Notes: generated from the letters alone by a model not told the origin. 64,000 nucleotides of DNA from Eleginops maclovinus (GCF_036324505.1 NC_086357.1:28589793-28653792); one strand, 5' to 3'. Counted from the first letter of the stretch, positions 16,741 through 29,374 are shown. A program made the numbers and translations.

Positions 16741-17080
16741 CCCCGCTGAGGCCCACGGAGAGGCACTATTTAACGGTCACTGAAAACCAACAACCCAACC
16801 GGAGCTCCAGCTAACTCCTGCTAGCCGCGTTAGCTTCCTCCTCTCAGCCGAACAGATCAGTGTTATCTTCCCATAAAGACGATAACGAATCCTTTAATTG
16901 AGTCCCGAACTTTTATTTACCTGTCGTTTGACTGAATAGTTATATATTACAGTTTTACTTCAAACTGTCCGCAGAGAACAACAAGAGATTTAATAATGGC
17001 GCTGTTTCTTCTCTCCACTGGCGGGGCAACTCAGCCAGCCAATGGGAAGCCGAGCTGAACCCATCCTGACCAATAACGTT
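16741..17080 (-). promoter_or_regulatory. stil: stil promoter with paired CCAAT boxes and a CHR-like site
   Basis: Two CCAAT boxes on the plus strand at 17039-17043 and 17070-17074 are exactly 31 bp apart. A TTTGAA element (minus strand, 16959-16964) lies about 75 bp nearer the coding start. Paired CCAAT boxes about three helical turns apart plus a CHR are typical of late cell-cycle genes bound by NF-Y and DREAM/MMB, which fits STIL. Transcription start is not determined. Whether an untranslated exon exists upstream is unknown. Confidence 0.5.
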
Positions 17081-17254
17081 GCGCTTCGCTCTCCGTCTTC
17101 CTCTTTGCCTTCTTGTGTCGTCTACAGCAAGATTAAATGGACTGAAGCTTTATAGTGCCCCCACAGGTTGAGATTGATAATGGAGGACCACGCAGTTTTT
17201 ATACAGAATGCGAATCAAGTTTTATTTAATGTATTTCATCCATTTAGTTATAAT

Positions 17255-17350
17255 ATTCAGAATCAGAATACCTTTATTCGTCCCACATAAGGGAAAATAC
17301 ATTGTAACAGCAAACATGAAGATAGAGACACAAAATAAAACACTATTTAT
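17255..17350. repeat. Dispersed fish repeat fragment
   Basis: Sequence around AATCAGAATACCTTTATTCG resembles a very common teleost interspersed repeat end (cagaatcagaatactttatt-type). Recognised from memory, family not named. Confidence 0.45.
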
Positions 17351-17834
17351 GAAAAGATTATACAGATAAATAAAATAAAATAAGAAGTGATTCCAAGTTA
17401 CATTTGTAATATAGTTTTCCAATTATATATTGTACACACGTGTTTTTGCACAACAGTGGTGTCATAGTCTCCCAAATTATAAATCATTACTATTTCTACT
17501 ACATTTTTTATGATACTTTATTGCTGTTTTGTATGTACTGTAAGGTTACGTATTATATTACTACCGTCAACCTTTTGTTGTATCTCATATCCTGTACCAT
17601 CATAGTTAATGAATATTTATATTATATTATGTTCATATGCTTTGATTTTTGCATTATAATATAAATTGTCGAGCGCACTAGAGTAAACTCAAACCTGTGG
17701 CCGTTATTTTTGTATATTTACTGTTTAAAAAATAATAATATTTACCTCTTAATGTGTGTATGTATGTGTATATATATATATATACATATACATGGGTTGT
17801 AAGGTGTGTATGTATGTATATATTTCTTTGGATA

Positions 17835-18230
17835 CAAGCGGCCGAAATGGGATTTCTCCGCAGGGTGGCATCTCCCTTAGGGATAAGGTCAGAAGTTCAG
17901 TCATCCGGGAAGGACTCGGAGTAGAACCGCTGCTCCTTCGCGTTGAAAGGAGCCAGTTTAGGTGGTTCGGGCACCTAGTGAGGATGCCACCTGGGCGCCT
18001 CCCTAGGGAGGTGTTCCAGGCACGTCCAGCTGGGAAGAGACCGAGGGGTAGACCTAGGACCAGGTGGAGGGGTTATGTCTCTTCTCTGGCCTGGGAGCGC
18101 CTTGGAATCCCCCAGTCAGAGCTGGTTGATGTGGCCAGGGAAAGGAAAGTTTGGGGCTCTCTGCTGGAGCTGTTACCTCCGCGACCCTGACGGAGAGGCA
18201 GGAGGAGATGGATGGATGGATGGATATATT
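17835..18230 (+). mobile_element. 3' end of a non-LTR retrotransposon (5'-truncated LINE)
   Basis: An open frame from about 17835 to 18190 encodes the C-terminal tail typical of fish LINE reverse-transcriptase proteins: RVERSQFRWFGHLVRMPPGR, then RPRGRPRTRWRGYV, then AWERLGIPQSELVDVA, ending LLELLPPRP. It is followed by a short GGAT repeat (18208-18228), a common 3' tail for these elements. The 5' part with the catalytic domain is missing, so it is a dead fragment. It sits between the stil and fryl promoters. Confidence 0.88.
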
Positions 18231-18729
18231 TTAATTTGTAATTGAATTTATATATTCGATCCCCTGTCTGTGTAACACAAATAGAGGAATTGAAAATAAC
18301 GTTGTCTTTGACTATTAATAAAGAAAAACACATGAGCTATTCATCCTTATAAGATTACAAATATCCTGATACATATTTCTCGTGTGTAATACAATAATAC
18401 ATCCATAATAATGTTAAAATAATAACAATAAAGTGAAATTATTTTATGATAGAAATATATATATAGAATGTATTTGCATCCATGATACCTTATTGGGACT
18501 GTGTAGGGTTAAGCTATAGTGTCTATTGTATTGTTTTATGTTCTATTTTGAAATGTTTATATTTGTTGTTTGTTGTTTTTTCCTCAAATGATGTACAGTG
18601 CCTTTATTTTAACATGCTGCTGTAACGAAGAAAAATCCCAATTTGTGGAATGAATAAAACACCGAGTACCCGCCCGCCTAGAACATTTTCGGTGTACGCA
18701 TGTAAGTAGACCCATGTGAACCCCAACAC

Positions 18730-19005
18730 GTCATCCAATCAACAGGTCGTTTTCTCATGAGTGACATGTATATAGTGCAATAAAACGCGGTATTTGAAAT
18801 GCGCAGCCAATCACCGCAAAGAAAGGCGGGACAAACTGTCTAGCCCGTCTGTTCTGACAGTGAAGCGCTCCCAACACAGAGAGAAAAAAAAAATCTCATC
18901 ACTTCGCAAATCCTTCGGATGGAGGAGGTTCAGCAGAGGGGAAGAAGAGCGTCTGCAAGCTAGCTGCCTAGCTCTAGAACTAACAGGGAGAGGAGACTAA
19001 AAGTA
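18730..19005 (+). promoter_or_regulatory. fryl: Candidate upstream promoter and non-coding exon 1 of fryl
   Basis: CCAAT boxes at 18735 and 18807, a TATA-like TGTATATAGTG near 18767, and a GGCGGGAC GC-box/E2F-like site near 18825 precede a stretch ending in a good donor (AAGTA then GTGAGT, donor GT at 19006-19007). The stretch has no long open frame. Assigning it to fryl rests on strand, position and lack of another plus-strand gene before fryl. This is inference. Confidence 0.4.
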
Positions 19006-19374
19006 GTGAGTAACATCTCCTTTATAAATATTTAAACAAGTGAGGACTCGGACGGGTTTCTTGTCAGTTGACGTCGCCTTTACGTCAGGTTCCCTGATTC
19101 ACTTTGAGAGGGTATCTTTGCAACTGTTAGCTTAGCATGCTAAAGGAGGAGTTTTGCTGCTAGTGTCAGTTAATCTCTTAAAGCTACTGTTGTCATTAGT
19201 TTTAACGCTCACAAACAGCTAGCTGGGCTTGCTAATTGGCGAACATGTTAACTTGTAATGGTAGTTTAAACTGGGTGATGCTAACTGAAGTTGCTGCTGC
19301 TACCTAGCCCCCTGCTCAACATTAGCAGGAACATCAACACCAGGCTAACTGAAAGCTACCACCCTACAGTCAAG

Positions 19375-19680
19375 TACTGTATTTAACTACAATGTTTGAG
19401 GTACTTGTAGAGTATATCCATGCTATGCTACTTTGAACTTCTACTACAATTCAGAGGTGAATGGCTTACTTTTACTCCACTACATGTATTCAATACCTTT
19501 AGTTACTTTACAGATCTGGATTACTGATGGTAAATATAATCACCCTTAAATCAGACTGTAGTTCACCTGCAGTACATCCAGCAGCTACCCTGCAGTATAC
19601 AAAGCCATTCAAACTAGCTGCACCTTTACCAGCTCTGAGAACACTTTAATGATCAATCATTATAAAACATATCAGAGATA
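19375..19680 (+). repeat. Dispersed repeat, copy 2 of the inverted pair
   Basis: Plus-orientation partner of 16288-16580. It runs directly into the 32-bp minisatellite that begins near 19813. Confidence 0.85.
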
Positions 19681-19812
19681 TTATTCTGAAATGGACCAAT
19701 CAGACAATGACTACTTTTACTGTCGCTACTTTAAGTACATTTAGAGGAGAGTACTTTCTACTTTACTGGAGGAACATTTAGAATACTTTCACTGTGACAG
19801 AGTATTCCTACA

Positions 19813-21025
19813 CTCTGGTACTTCTACTTTACTCAAGTACAAGACCTGAGTACTTCTACTTTACTCAAGTACAAGATCTGAGTACTTCTACTTTACTCAA
19901 GAACAAGATCTGAGTACTTCTACTTTACTCAAGTACAAGATCTGAGTACTTCTACTTTACTCAAGTACAAGACCTGAGTACTTCTACTTTACTCAAGTAC
20001 AAGATCTGAGTACTTCTACTTTACTCAAGTACAAGATCTGAGTACTTCTACTTTACTCAGTACAAGATCTGAGTACTTCTACTTTACTCAAGTACAAGAC
20101 CTGAGTACTTCTACTTTACTCAAGTACAAGATCTGAGTACTTCTACTTTACTCAAGAACAAGATCTGAGTACTTCTACTTTACTCAAGTACAAGATCTGA
20201 GTACTTCTACTTTACTCAAGTACAAGATCTGAGTACTTTTACTTTACTCAAGTACAAGACCTGAGTACTTCTACTTTACTCAAGTACAAGATCTGAGTAC
20301 TTGTACTTTACTCAAGTACAAGATCTGAGTACTTCTACTTTTACTCAAGTACAAGATCTGAGTACTTTTACTTTACTCAAGAACAAGATCTGAGTACTTC
20401 TACTTTACTCAAGAACAAGATCTGAGTACTTCTACTTTACTCAAGTACAAGATCTGAGTACTTCTACTTTACTCAAGTACAAGATCTGAGTACTTTTACT
20501 TTACTCAAGTACAAGACCTGAGTACTTCTACTTTACTCAAGTACAAGATCTGAGTACTTGTACTTTACTCAAGTACAAGATCTGAGTACTTCTACTTTAC
20601 TCAGTACAAGATCTGAGTACTTCTACTTTACTCAGTACAAGATCTGAGTACTTCTACTTTACTCAAGTACAAGATCTGAGTACTTCTACTTTACTCAAGT
20701 ACAAGATCTGAGTACTTCTACTTTACTCAGTACAGGATCTGAGTACTTCTACTTTACTCAAGTACAAGATCTGAGTACTTCTACTTTACTCAGTACAAGA
20801 TCTGAGTACTTCTACTTTACTCAAGAACAAGACCTGAGTACTTCTACTTTACTCAAGTACAAGACCTGAGTACTTCTACTTTACTCAAGTACAGGATCTG
20901 AGTACTTCTACTTTACTCAAGTACAAGATCTGAGTACTTCTACTTTACTCAAGTACAAGATCTGAGTACTTCTACTTTACTGAAGTACAAGACCTGAGTA
21001 CTTCTACTTTTACACAAGTACAAGA
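19813..21025. repeat. 32-bp minisatellite
   Basis: About 37 copies of a 32-bp unit (GAGTACTTCTACTTTACTCA followed by AGTACAAGATCT). Variants: GACCTG for GATCTG, AGAACAAG for AGTACAAG, and loss of one A. The unit holds the palindromes AGTACT and AGATCT. It appears to have grown at the end of the dispersed repeat at 19375. Confidence 0.97.
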
Positions 21026-22519
21026 GTACTTCTGCCACCCTCCTCAACGTTAGCTACTTGTCTTTTGGTCATAGGGTTGCCTGAGTAGTTTAACCGGACA
21101 ACAGATCCATTGTTTAAGCACAGTTTCAGAATGACTGACCTGGTGTGTTTTGAAGGTTTTTTAGGGACATAAAGTCGACTGTATTGTCATTCAGTGACGA
21201 AAGCTTAGATATTTTTGCTTCTTGAGAAGAAAACTTTTGTCATTTAATTTCATATCTTTTAATAATCATGCATTTCATTATAAAGCATGTTTTTCTGCTC
21301 ATTTGATAAGCAAATACTCTATCTGAGATAACCACCTGGTAAAGCCTCCTTGGTAACCACCTGTGTTAATGGAATATTTGACGAAAACAAAATCATGTCT
21401 CATCTAATTTAGAACTGTATACCAAAGTGAACATCAAAGTTTTGAGTAAAACTAGAGAAATCAATGACCGGTTTTGTGTTGCTAATGTTTAGATGAATTC
21501 ACAAACAGAGTAATTAGAGTAGGACAATAGTTCGCTAATTGCATTGAACTCAGTGATGATGTACAGTACCACTTAACAAATGGCAGACTTTACATTTGTT
21601 ATTGGCTAGAGAAACTCTCAATTTAAAACTGAGTCTCCTCACAAATAATCATGGAAAGGCTCCACTTTGAATCCTGTGTTTACCAGAGTACTGCTCAGAA
21701 GTTCTTTTGAAAGAAGTCATACAGCATGCAAGAAGCCTTTACTCTAATGGACTTAAAGAGGAGAGCTCTCATTATTAGGGCTGGCTATGTTTGCATGCAC
21801 ACACACAGAGTGGGATAGGAGCTTGATTTGTAAATGACTCATTCAGTATGAAAAAGGTGCCTGAAAATGACTGTGTAAAGACATCCTGTTAAACATCTCG
21901 TTAATTGACTGATGGACTTATAGAGGGCAGCCCTAATTGACCTGGAGTCAGTAATATTAAACTCAGTGGTTATGTAAAGTAGGATGTGAAACCTTCTAAT
22001 GATTCCCCAAATTTCAAACCAGATTTTCAGGTTGTAATTGTCACCATCAGGATTTGATTGAAAGCTGATTAAATATATTGAATATCGCCCGACACTTCTA
22101 TGAATGATGGTGCGTTGGAGGGCACGGAGCAGGGTGTAGCTTCTCTTGCACCACGGCGAGAGCAATGTCAGCTTTGCATGTCGCTAACATTCCTGTGAGG
22201 ACTTCATTCTCCTTGTTCAGAGTGCATCACACACACAATGAGGCATTTGTTCACTTTCTGTAGAAACACAGCAAGTTGGTTACAGACACAGAGGAATCCG
22301 GTCAGTCTGCTGTGGCTGCTCACACAGAGGAGCGTCATTCTGTGTTTCCATCAGGGAGGACTGAGCCCTCAGTAATGCTGCTGTGCATATCTGTGTGAAG
22401 AGTCAGGTGGGTTTTAATAGAAGTGGCGCTGCAATGATAAGTAAACATTATCAGACGTCCACCACAAGAATATTGCGGTACAATGAATTCACTATCACCA
22501 CATTGCAAGATCTAATACA

Positions 22520-22745
22520 AAACAATGGCATAAGAATCTGCAGAGATCTGCAATGCAGCTTCCCTGGACAAATCCTCATTAAAAACTCACCTGTTCACCA
22601 CGGCCTTCGACCCCTAACCCGTCACGGTCCCCCTGCTTCCACTCCCACTGCCATTTATTTAATTTTAAGTTTGTTTGTTTGTTTGTTTAGCACCATGTAA
22701 AGCAGCCTTGGGTCCTTTTAAAGGCGCTATAGAAATGTAATCGAT
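22520..22745 (+). mobile_element. Retroelement 3' tail fragment
   Basis: The translated CLINKER-like segment SLDKSS-type sequence is degraded, but AAAACTCACCTGTTCACCAC and the end AAGGCGCTATAGAAATGTAA match a tail shared by many teleost LINE/SINE copies (KTHLFTT..., aggcgctatataaatgtaa). No intact open frame. Family not determined. Confidence 0.5.
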
Positions 22746-24047
22746 CACTATTTTAGAATCTCATGTACTTATTGTCACATTTATATTCACCTTTGGTTTA
22801 TTGTGTGGTTCATCTCCTTTTATGGCAAATTAAGAACACTTAAAATGTAAGTGTAGGGAGTGAGTGAGTCTGTAAAAGCATACCATTATTTAAGAGGTGC
22901 TTGATTAATTGACAATGTTATCTATGTGTATTTTAAACACGATACCAATACTTCATTTAGGAAACATCTGTTATAGTCGATATGTTTTTTGGACACCCCA
23001 TCACTAACCTCTTTAGAGAATAAATGTTCCTGCACCTCTGTTTTAAGGTCATGTTTAAGTGAATGTCTTTGGACATTTAAAGGCATCCTCTTTGACTCTG
23101 AGGAACTGCGATGGGCTTCACTGTTTTCTGACAGCTGGTTGTGAAAGTAATATTTATTTGCAGCCCTCATAAGAGAATACAAACAATATTTCTGTGTTGC
23201 TCTTCTACCAGTTTTTAATCTTCTCCAGTGTGTCCAGGGACGTGAATCAACAGCTGCACCTGGAGTCACTCTGCTCACCTGCCAACATGGCACATCCTTA
23301 TATTGAAGGGGCCTTATTCGGCTCTCTGTGGTGTTCCCTCTCCTGTAGTGTGTTCTATAGGTTTAAGTGCATGTAAATGGTCTGCAGAGGATGAAAATGA
23401 TTGTATTGGGAGTTTCTCTGAACATGTCAGATGGCCTGTCTCTGTAGTGATGATACTATGATGTTGCTGTTAGTGAAAGCATTTCAGATCCAAGACTGCC
23501 ATGCTGGATCCTCTCTTCTGCAGGATCAGCTTCCGATGGCGGTGCAGATGTGCAGAGTATTTCAGAGTATATCACAGTTTCTTCAGACTTTGTTTTCCAG
23601 TGCACACACACCGTGCAGGGAATCCCCCTCGATGGCAGACAGCGACGTATGTGCGATTATCTGGGGAATAATTCCAGTGAATTAGTGTGTTCTGGTTTAA
23701 TCTGGTAGGGCACTAATGGCATTGAAGAGCGTGGCAATGAAAAACCATGCTCTGTAAACCCCCCCACCCTTGAATAGTGGCCCCTCTCTAAGCTATCCCC
23801 CACAGGGATTAACTGTCGACTCAGCATTTCAGTGGTGACCGCACAGATATCATGCAGAACAACAGAGCGGCAGCGATCCCTGAGTCTTAGTTGTTGATGG
23901 AGTTCTTTGGGGCTGTAGTACGAGCGTTCTCCTGCAAGGCCCTCTTTAAATGGGCAGGCATCACTGGTCTTGTTCAGCACCTGCTTTGCAAAGCTCCTGG
24001 ATGACAGCCGGGGTTCCAGGGGAACTAGGGAAAAAGCACTTGTTCTC

Positions 24048-24232
24048 CTCCTGCAGGAACCCTGGCCCTCTCCTGCAGGAACCCTGGCCCTCTGCTGCAG
24101 GAACCCTGGCCCTCTCCTGCAGGAACCCTGGCCCTCTCCTGCAGGAACCCTGGCCCTCTCCTGCAGGAACCCTGGCCCTCTGCTGCAGGAACCCTGGCCC
24201 TCTCTTGCAGGAACCCTGGCCCTCTGCAAGAC
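24048..24232. repeat. 22-bp minisatellite
   Basis: About eight copies of AACCCTGGCCCTCTCCTGCA plus GG, some with CTGCTGCA or CTTGCA. Three units make 22 codons, which explains open frames on both strands. Confidence 0.95.
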
Positions 24233-24683
24233 TCTGAGCTCTGTCCTTATGTGATCTCCTGTGTGTGCAGCCTGCAGCGGATGAGCTCTTATCTAAACCG
24301 TCTGCCCGTTAGCTACAGGTGTTTGGATTTGCACACGGCTTAATTATTAACCAGGCGACTGATAAAACTACAGTCGCCTAAAATTATAGCAATTCATTTA
24401 AATATGTTCCTCAAATAATCACTTGATGGTCACATGTTGTGCACTGAGCATTGAACCAGGAGTCCACAGAAATATATTTGACAGATATACTGATACTTGC
24501 ACATGTTGTTTCAAACGTATTGCAGAGATCATCAGCTCTCTCCTGTAGTGGAATAACACTGTTTAAAGTCTAGATGCACACATCAATAACAGCTGTATTT
24601 AAAACATACACATTTAACTCTGTCATATTAGTATAGGTGTTCATTTTGGGGATACTGCTGCTGTAGATGTTACTGTACATGTC

Positions 24684-24850
24684 AGTTCAGTGGCTCAGTC
24701 AGTTGGGACTGGGAGGCGTAGGGTTGCTGGTTCAAGTCCCCAAACAGACTTAAAATATGGAGTGTGCTCTGCTACTTGGAGAGGTCCCAGTTCACCTCTT
24801 TGGCCCTTGAGCAAGGCACCTGACATGTAAAATGTTTAAGTGATGCCAGA
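24684..24850 (+). mobile_element. tRNA-derived SINE
   Basis: An A-box-like TGGCTCAGTCAGTTGG (about 24691-24706) is followed about 25 bases later by a perfect B box GGTTCAAGTCC (24729-24739), the split RNA polymerase III promoter of tRNA genes. The body contains TTGAGCAAGGCACCTGACA, a segment common in fish SINEs. No tRNA cloverleaf 3' half is evident, so this is a SINE and not a tRNA gene. Confidence 0.75.
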
Positions 24851-25804
24851 AAACAGTATTTCTGTTGGTCAAAAACTGTATAATTTCTGTGGTGAAGATG
24901 GTGTCGAATACACCGTCAGACGGCAGAGACAGCTTTGTTGGAGAAGCAGTTTTTTCTGTGGATGAACTTGTTTCAGCTCCACAAACCCTCACATGTACTC
25001 TTTACTGATTGAATTGAGAGACTTGCTGTAGTGTAATGTGGCGCACAATAAGGGCTGAGTGGAGCTAGAAATAACTATAATTGGTCCTGCTGAGGACGAT
25101 TACTCCTGGCTTTGGGAGAGGTTGGAGAGTAATTGATGTTTGGGGCTGACCAGAGGAGCCTCCCTGTGTCGGGTCCGGCCGCCTCTCTGTTTCTGTTTAC
25201 TCACAGAGCAACAGCACTTCATATCTCTGTGCATATACATGAGATCCACAGCTAGATGAGGTGGAGTCTGTGTTGAAATTCACCGAAAGGTGTTTGTTTA
25301 CTTCCCTTTTTGCAGTTAGTGGAAGGCAGATCTGCTTCCTCTCCAGAGCTAGTGATTACTGCGAGGCCAGGCCTGTCATTTAAAGTTTAGGGAGCCGGAT
25401 TTAGACTTCTCCGTTCGTCCAAAACACTGAACCGCACTGCCTGAAGCAGAACCTCACTCTCTGGAGTTGGTTTTCTGGATGTTGACGGTGGTGCTTGCAA
25501 TCATGATGCATTTTAGGGCTTCGACTTTTTAACTTTTATATATTCTATATTATGAACAACACATCCATGTTGAAACCTTCAGCAGAGCTAGTTATCTGTT
25601 AGCCTCTGACAGGCAGCACAGCTAAGGGCTAACGGCTAACGTTAATGGAGGTTGTATAAGTTACATTTCATGATTTATTTTGCACATTTCTACAAAAAAA
25701 TCCACCTTTTTTTTTAAAGTTAGATATATTTCACTTATGTTTTCCTAGTAATTTGTGATATTCTTAGATTCATTTTGTAATGTATATATTTTTATTTGAA
25801 AACT

Positions 25805-25924
25805 TCTTGAATACATTTATATTTATATTTATATAAATTTATATATATAAATATATATATTTATATATATATTTATATATATATAAATATATATATAAAT
25901 ATATATATTTATATATATATATTT

Positions 25925-25974
<50 letters not shown>

Positions 25975-26030
25975 TATATATTTATATATATAAATATAAA
26001 TATTTATATATATAAATATATATATTTACC
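25805..26030. repeat. AT-rich palindromic repeat
   Basis: Irregular TATATAAATATATATTTATA units, almost pure A/T for about 225 bases. It is self-complementary throughout and could extrude as cruciform. Confidence 0.9.
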
Positions 26031-28052
26031 TACATTCTGATTCAGATGTGTTAAAGTGTAGTGGTTAGGGTTAAATCCAGATGTTTTTACACATAACACT
26101 GATATTAGAGGGGGCATGTTTAACTTCCTGACAGAAAACAGCATGCAAACAGTCAGGAAAGTGTGCTGAAGACTTTGGCATTTATTGTTTTATTTGGCAC
26201 CTAGAAGATGAGCTGCTTTATTTCCTGTACTGGTGCATCCCTACTCTACTGCTGCACTAACTGAACCTGTGTCTCTGGCTGCTGTGAACTGAGACTCACT
26301 TCCTGGACGTCCTCCCTGTGCAGTAAACTCATATTAGATCAAGTTAAACATTGAGCAGATCTGCTGACCTTTAACCCCCCACCCTCCCAGCCTGTTGCAC
26401 CAGCATGTTTTTGCATTGAGGCAACGGTGAGATTAAATGTTGTATCAGAGAAGTGTGTGTGAGGATAAATATAGAGCTGTGTGTGTGTGTCAGCGCTCTC
26501 TCTCTGCGGTCACTTCTGAGTGTTTAGGAGTTGCTGAGCTGGAACAGGAAGCAGTATTCTTTCTCAGTCTGTCAGCGTGAGAAGGAGGGAGTGTGTGTGA
26601 GAAATATTGGTGGTGGTGAGGGGGGGTGAACGGTCTGTTGCTGTAACTTGGTGAAGGTTTGGTTCAGTTCTGTTTTGACGTGATATGAGCCGTTCTCACC
26701 ATCCGGCCTCAGAGGTTCTCACCACTCCGACTCTCCGGCTTCCTTCCTTTGTTCCTCTACAGTGAGATAGCCGTCTGCTATCTCCGGCGCTGCCTCTTAT
26801 TTATGGACTTCCACTGAACTTACTGAATATTTTCCGTTATTGACTCTTTCTGAAGCCATTGTGGCAGATCTGGATTCTTGAGGGCGTGTTCACCACCTCT
26901 TCTCCCTTTATGCTCTTTATCAGAATCTCATGCATACAGTCCATTCACCATTTTTTTACCCATCTCCTCTGAGCCGATAGTCCGTGCTAATTTAGTCTTT
27001 GTGGAATTTTAACGGCTCGTATTGGAGCTCGTAAATGTCACACTGGGGGATGAAATGTGTGACCCGTGACAGAATAGGAAATCAAATCGGAAATATTCTG
27101 CTCATAATCCTCAACTGAACATTTAGTGATAATTCAAATCTAATTCAGATTATTTTTGACTGATGTCGCTGAAGCTTTACAAAATGAATCTCCTTTTGTA
27201 AAACTTCACCACCAACTAGTTGTTAGTTAAGGTGCATCTTAGCAGTAGTGGCTCTTTATTAGTCATTAGAAAACACTTAGTAATGCCTTACTCTGCATGA
27301 CCAGAGTCTACAAGTAACAGGCCGTTAGTTAAGAGTTATCCTCATTTGAATTAATACTAAAAATGAAATATATTTGATGTTGTTTTTAAAAACATTTGAT
27401 ATCTTTTTATTTGTAAGGATTTTAAGGCTTTGTGTTTTTTAATCTGCAGGAAAGATGTTGAGCTCAGCTGTGCCGCGCTATAATATTTAAATTAGGATTT
27501 CAATCCATTATACACGCATGTTCTACAAAAATATTGCCACGTCTGCGATTTAAAAATGGCAGAAGGCCTAATTGGCTTTTAAAATGTACATAACCAGATA
27601 TTTAGCACAAACGGTTCAATGAGTCCAGAAATAGGAAGATGGTGTCAGAGACCGCTTTGTGTTTATGGAGAATAAATAGGGGATGGATGTCCGATTAGGG
27701 TTAGGGTCATGCTATGTTTGCTAGGAAAAACCCCTGTAGACTCTACCTTTCTCAAAAGTCCTTTGTCCTATTTTAGTTATAAAGTGTAAATTATGATTTC
27801 TGGTAACGGAAGAGTGAACGACCTATGAGCTAACGTAACCTCTTCCTCTTTCACCGTCTCTCTGAAATATGTTCCTCTGACGGAAACAGAGGTTGTATTT
27901 CTGGATTTGATGCTTCCTGTCTATAAAAGCCTCTCTTTATTCACTGTGATGAAAAAGTGGAGCTTTTGTTCAGCCTGGGAGCCGCTGTTATGTAACAGCC
28001 TCTTGGATGTCGAGGGTAATCTTCAGATTATTACCCCGCAGGAAGAGGATTT

Positions 28053-28085
<33 letters not shown>

Positions 28086-28470
28086 CCACAAGTCATTAAA
28101 GTTCAACAAATTATACCCTGTGTCAGAGAATGGCACACATTCATGTATTATTGAATCAATCATCACATATTTTGAGTCTTTTTAATAAAATAGAAGTCTG
28201 AATTGTCGGATTTGTGATTCTCAAAAGTGAATATTTTCTGGTTACATACAATAGTAAAGACAGAAGTGTTGAAGGCTGGTGATCTCCTGTCATCTTTCAA
28301 CATATTTGATCAGTCAAAGTTCAGGATAAAAAAGCTGATTTTGTTGTTGGTAGACGGTCTGCATCTTACGCTTCATTTCTTGACATTTAATCAGTAGTTT
28401 GGTCTCAAAAATGTGAGGAAAACGGAGCGATGGTTCTGTGGTTAAGTTGTGTTTCCTGTTTCTGTTTTAG

Positions 28471-28514
28471 AACCTGTGGACTCCTGCAGCGCCCCCCCCC
28501 TCTATGGCCTTCAG
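28471..28514 (+). other. fryl: Candidate small untranslated exon of fryl
   Basis: A strong acceptor (TTTCTGTTTTAG) and a strong donor (CTTCAG then GTAGGT) enclose 44 bases. An ATG at 28504 would be out of frame with the coding exon at 46373 and run into TGAGTAG there, so if used this would be leader sequence only. Supported by splice-site shape alone. Confidence 0.3.
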
Positions 28515-29282
28515 GTAGGTCACCCGGCTCAGCGCCACGCTAAGCACTCTGGGAATGATGTCTTTGTTTCTGTGCTGGGAGAACGTGCTCAAAGCTGCCG
28601 TTTAGTTTCTGAACCTCAGAGCCGTGTGACGCTCTGAGGTTCAGAATATACAGGTGTGTGTGATGTAGGTTTGTCAGACCTACAGTACGGCATATATTTT
28701 GCTATTGGTGCTTTATCTTGAGGGAATTGGGTTTAGTGACAGTTGGTCCATTTCAAATAGAAGCTAAATAAACATTTGTTTATTTGTTAGACATTAAAGT
28801 GGACATTTACAGTTAAAGAAGGTATTTATACCAAGGTAAAGTAAAGAGTCCAGTAAAATACAAATACATAAAGGACAGTTATTTAAATCAGATGTTAAAT
28901 TAAGAATACAAATATATAATAAAGTATTTATATAAACATTAAGAGGTCAAATAAAATGCCCAATAAAAGATAACAGAATACATTAAAACCATTAATAACC
29001 CCTGATCATTTAAGATGCAGAAGAATGTGAAGTCACACAGACACAGAAATATACAGGTTTGACTTTATCTGAATCTGAAAGGTACATCAACACATTGAAA
29101 TAATTAGATCCAAAATGATTTAGATTTTTCAGTTTTTACTCGTGATGTTAAATCAGCGTTCCTTTAATTTCCCTGCAGGCTGCACAGGAGAGGTGTGTGT
29201 GCACCATCAGAGGGCAGCATTGTTGTGCTATTTACCTGACACACACTCTCACTGTTTACTGATATCAGGTGGTGGAGAGAGA

Positions 29283-29283
<1 letters not shown>

Positions 29284-29372
<89 letters not shown>
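29284..29372. repeat. (CA)n microsatellite
   Basis: About 44 uninterrupted CA units. Confidence 0.95.

Positions 29373-29374
<2 letters not shown>

Larger units (their letters stand above)
21030..28470. other. Long non-coding stretch, probably fryl intron 1
   Basis: No open frame here matches a protein I know. Contents I can support are a LINE tail (22520-22745), a 22-bp minisatellite (24048-24232), a tRNA-derived SINE (24684-24850), an AT-rich block (25805-26030), and a unit near 27620-27700 that recurs near 49950-50035 (shared GGGGATGGATGTCCG). The rest is unique-looking AT-rich DNA. Confidence 0.5.

Noticed and set aside
17756..18190. Host gene at the stil/fryl boundary
   Set aside because: The protein is the C-terminal tail of a LINE reverse-transcriptase protein, with a GGAT-type 3' tail and no upstream exons.
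19813..21025. Regular repeats considered as a CRISPR array
   Set aside because: Units are contiguous with no variable spacers, the genome is vertebrate and there are no cas genes. The same applies to all other arrays here.
24684..24850. Functional tRNA gene
   Set aside because: A and B boxes are present, but the sequence after the B box does not complete a cloverleaf; it fits a SINE.
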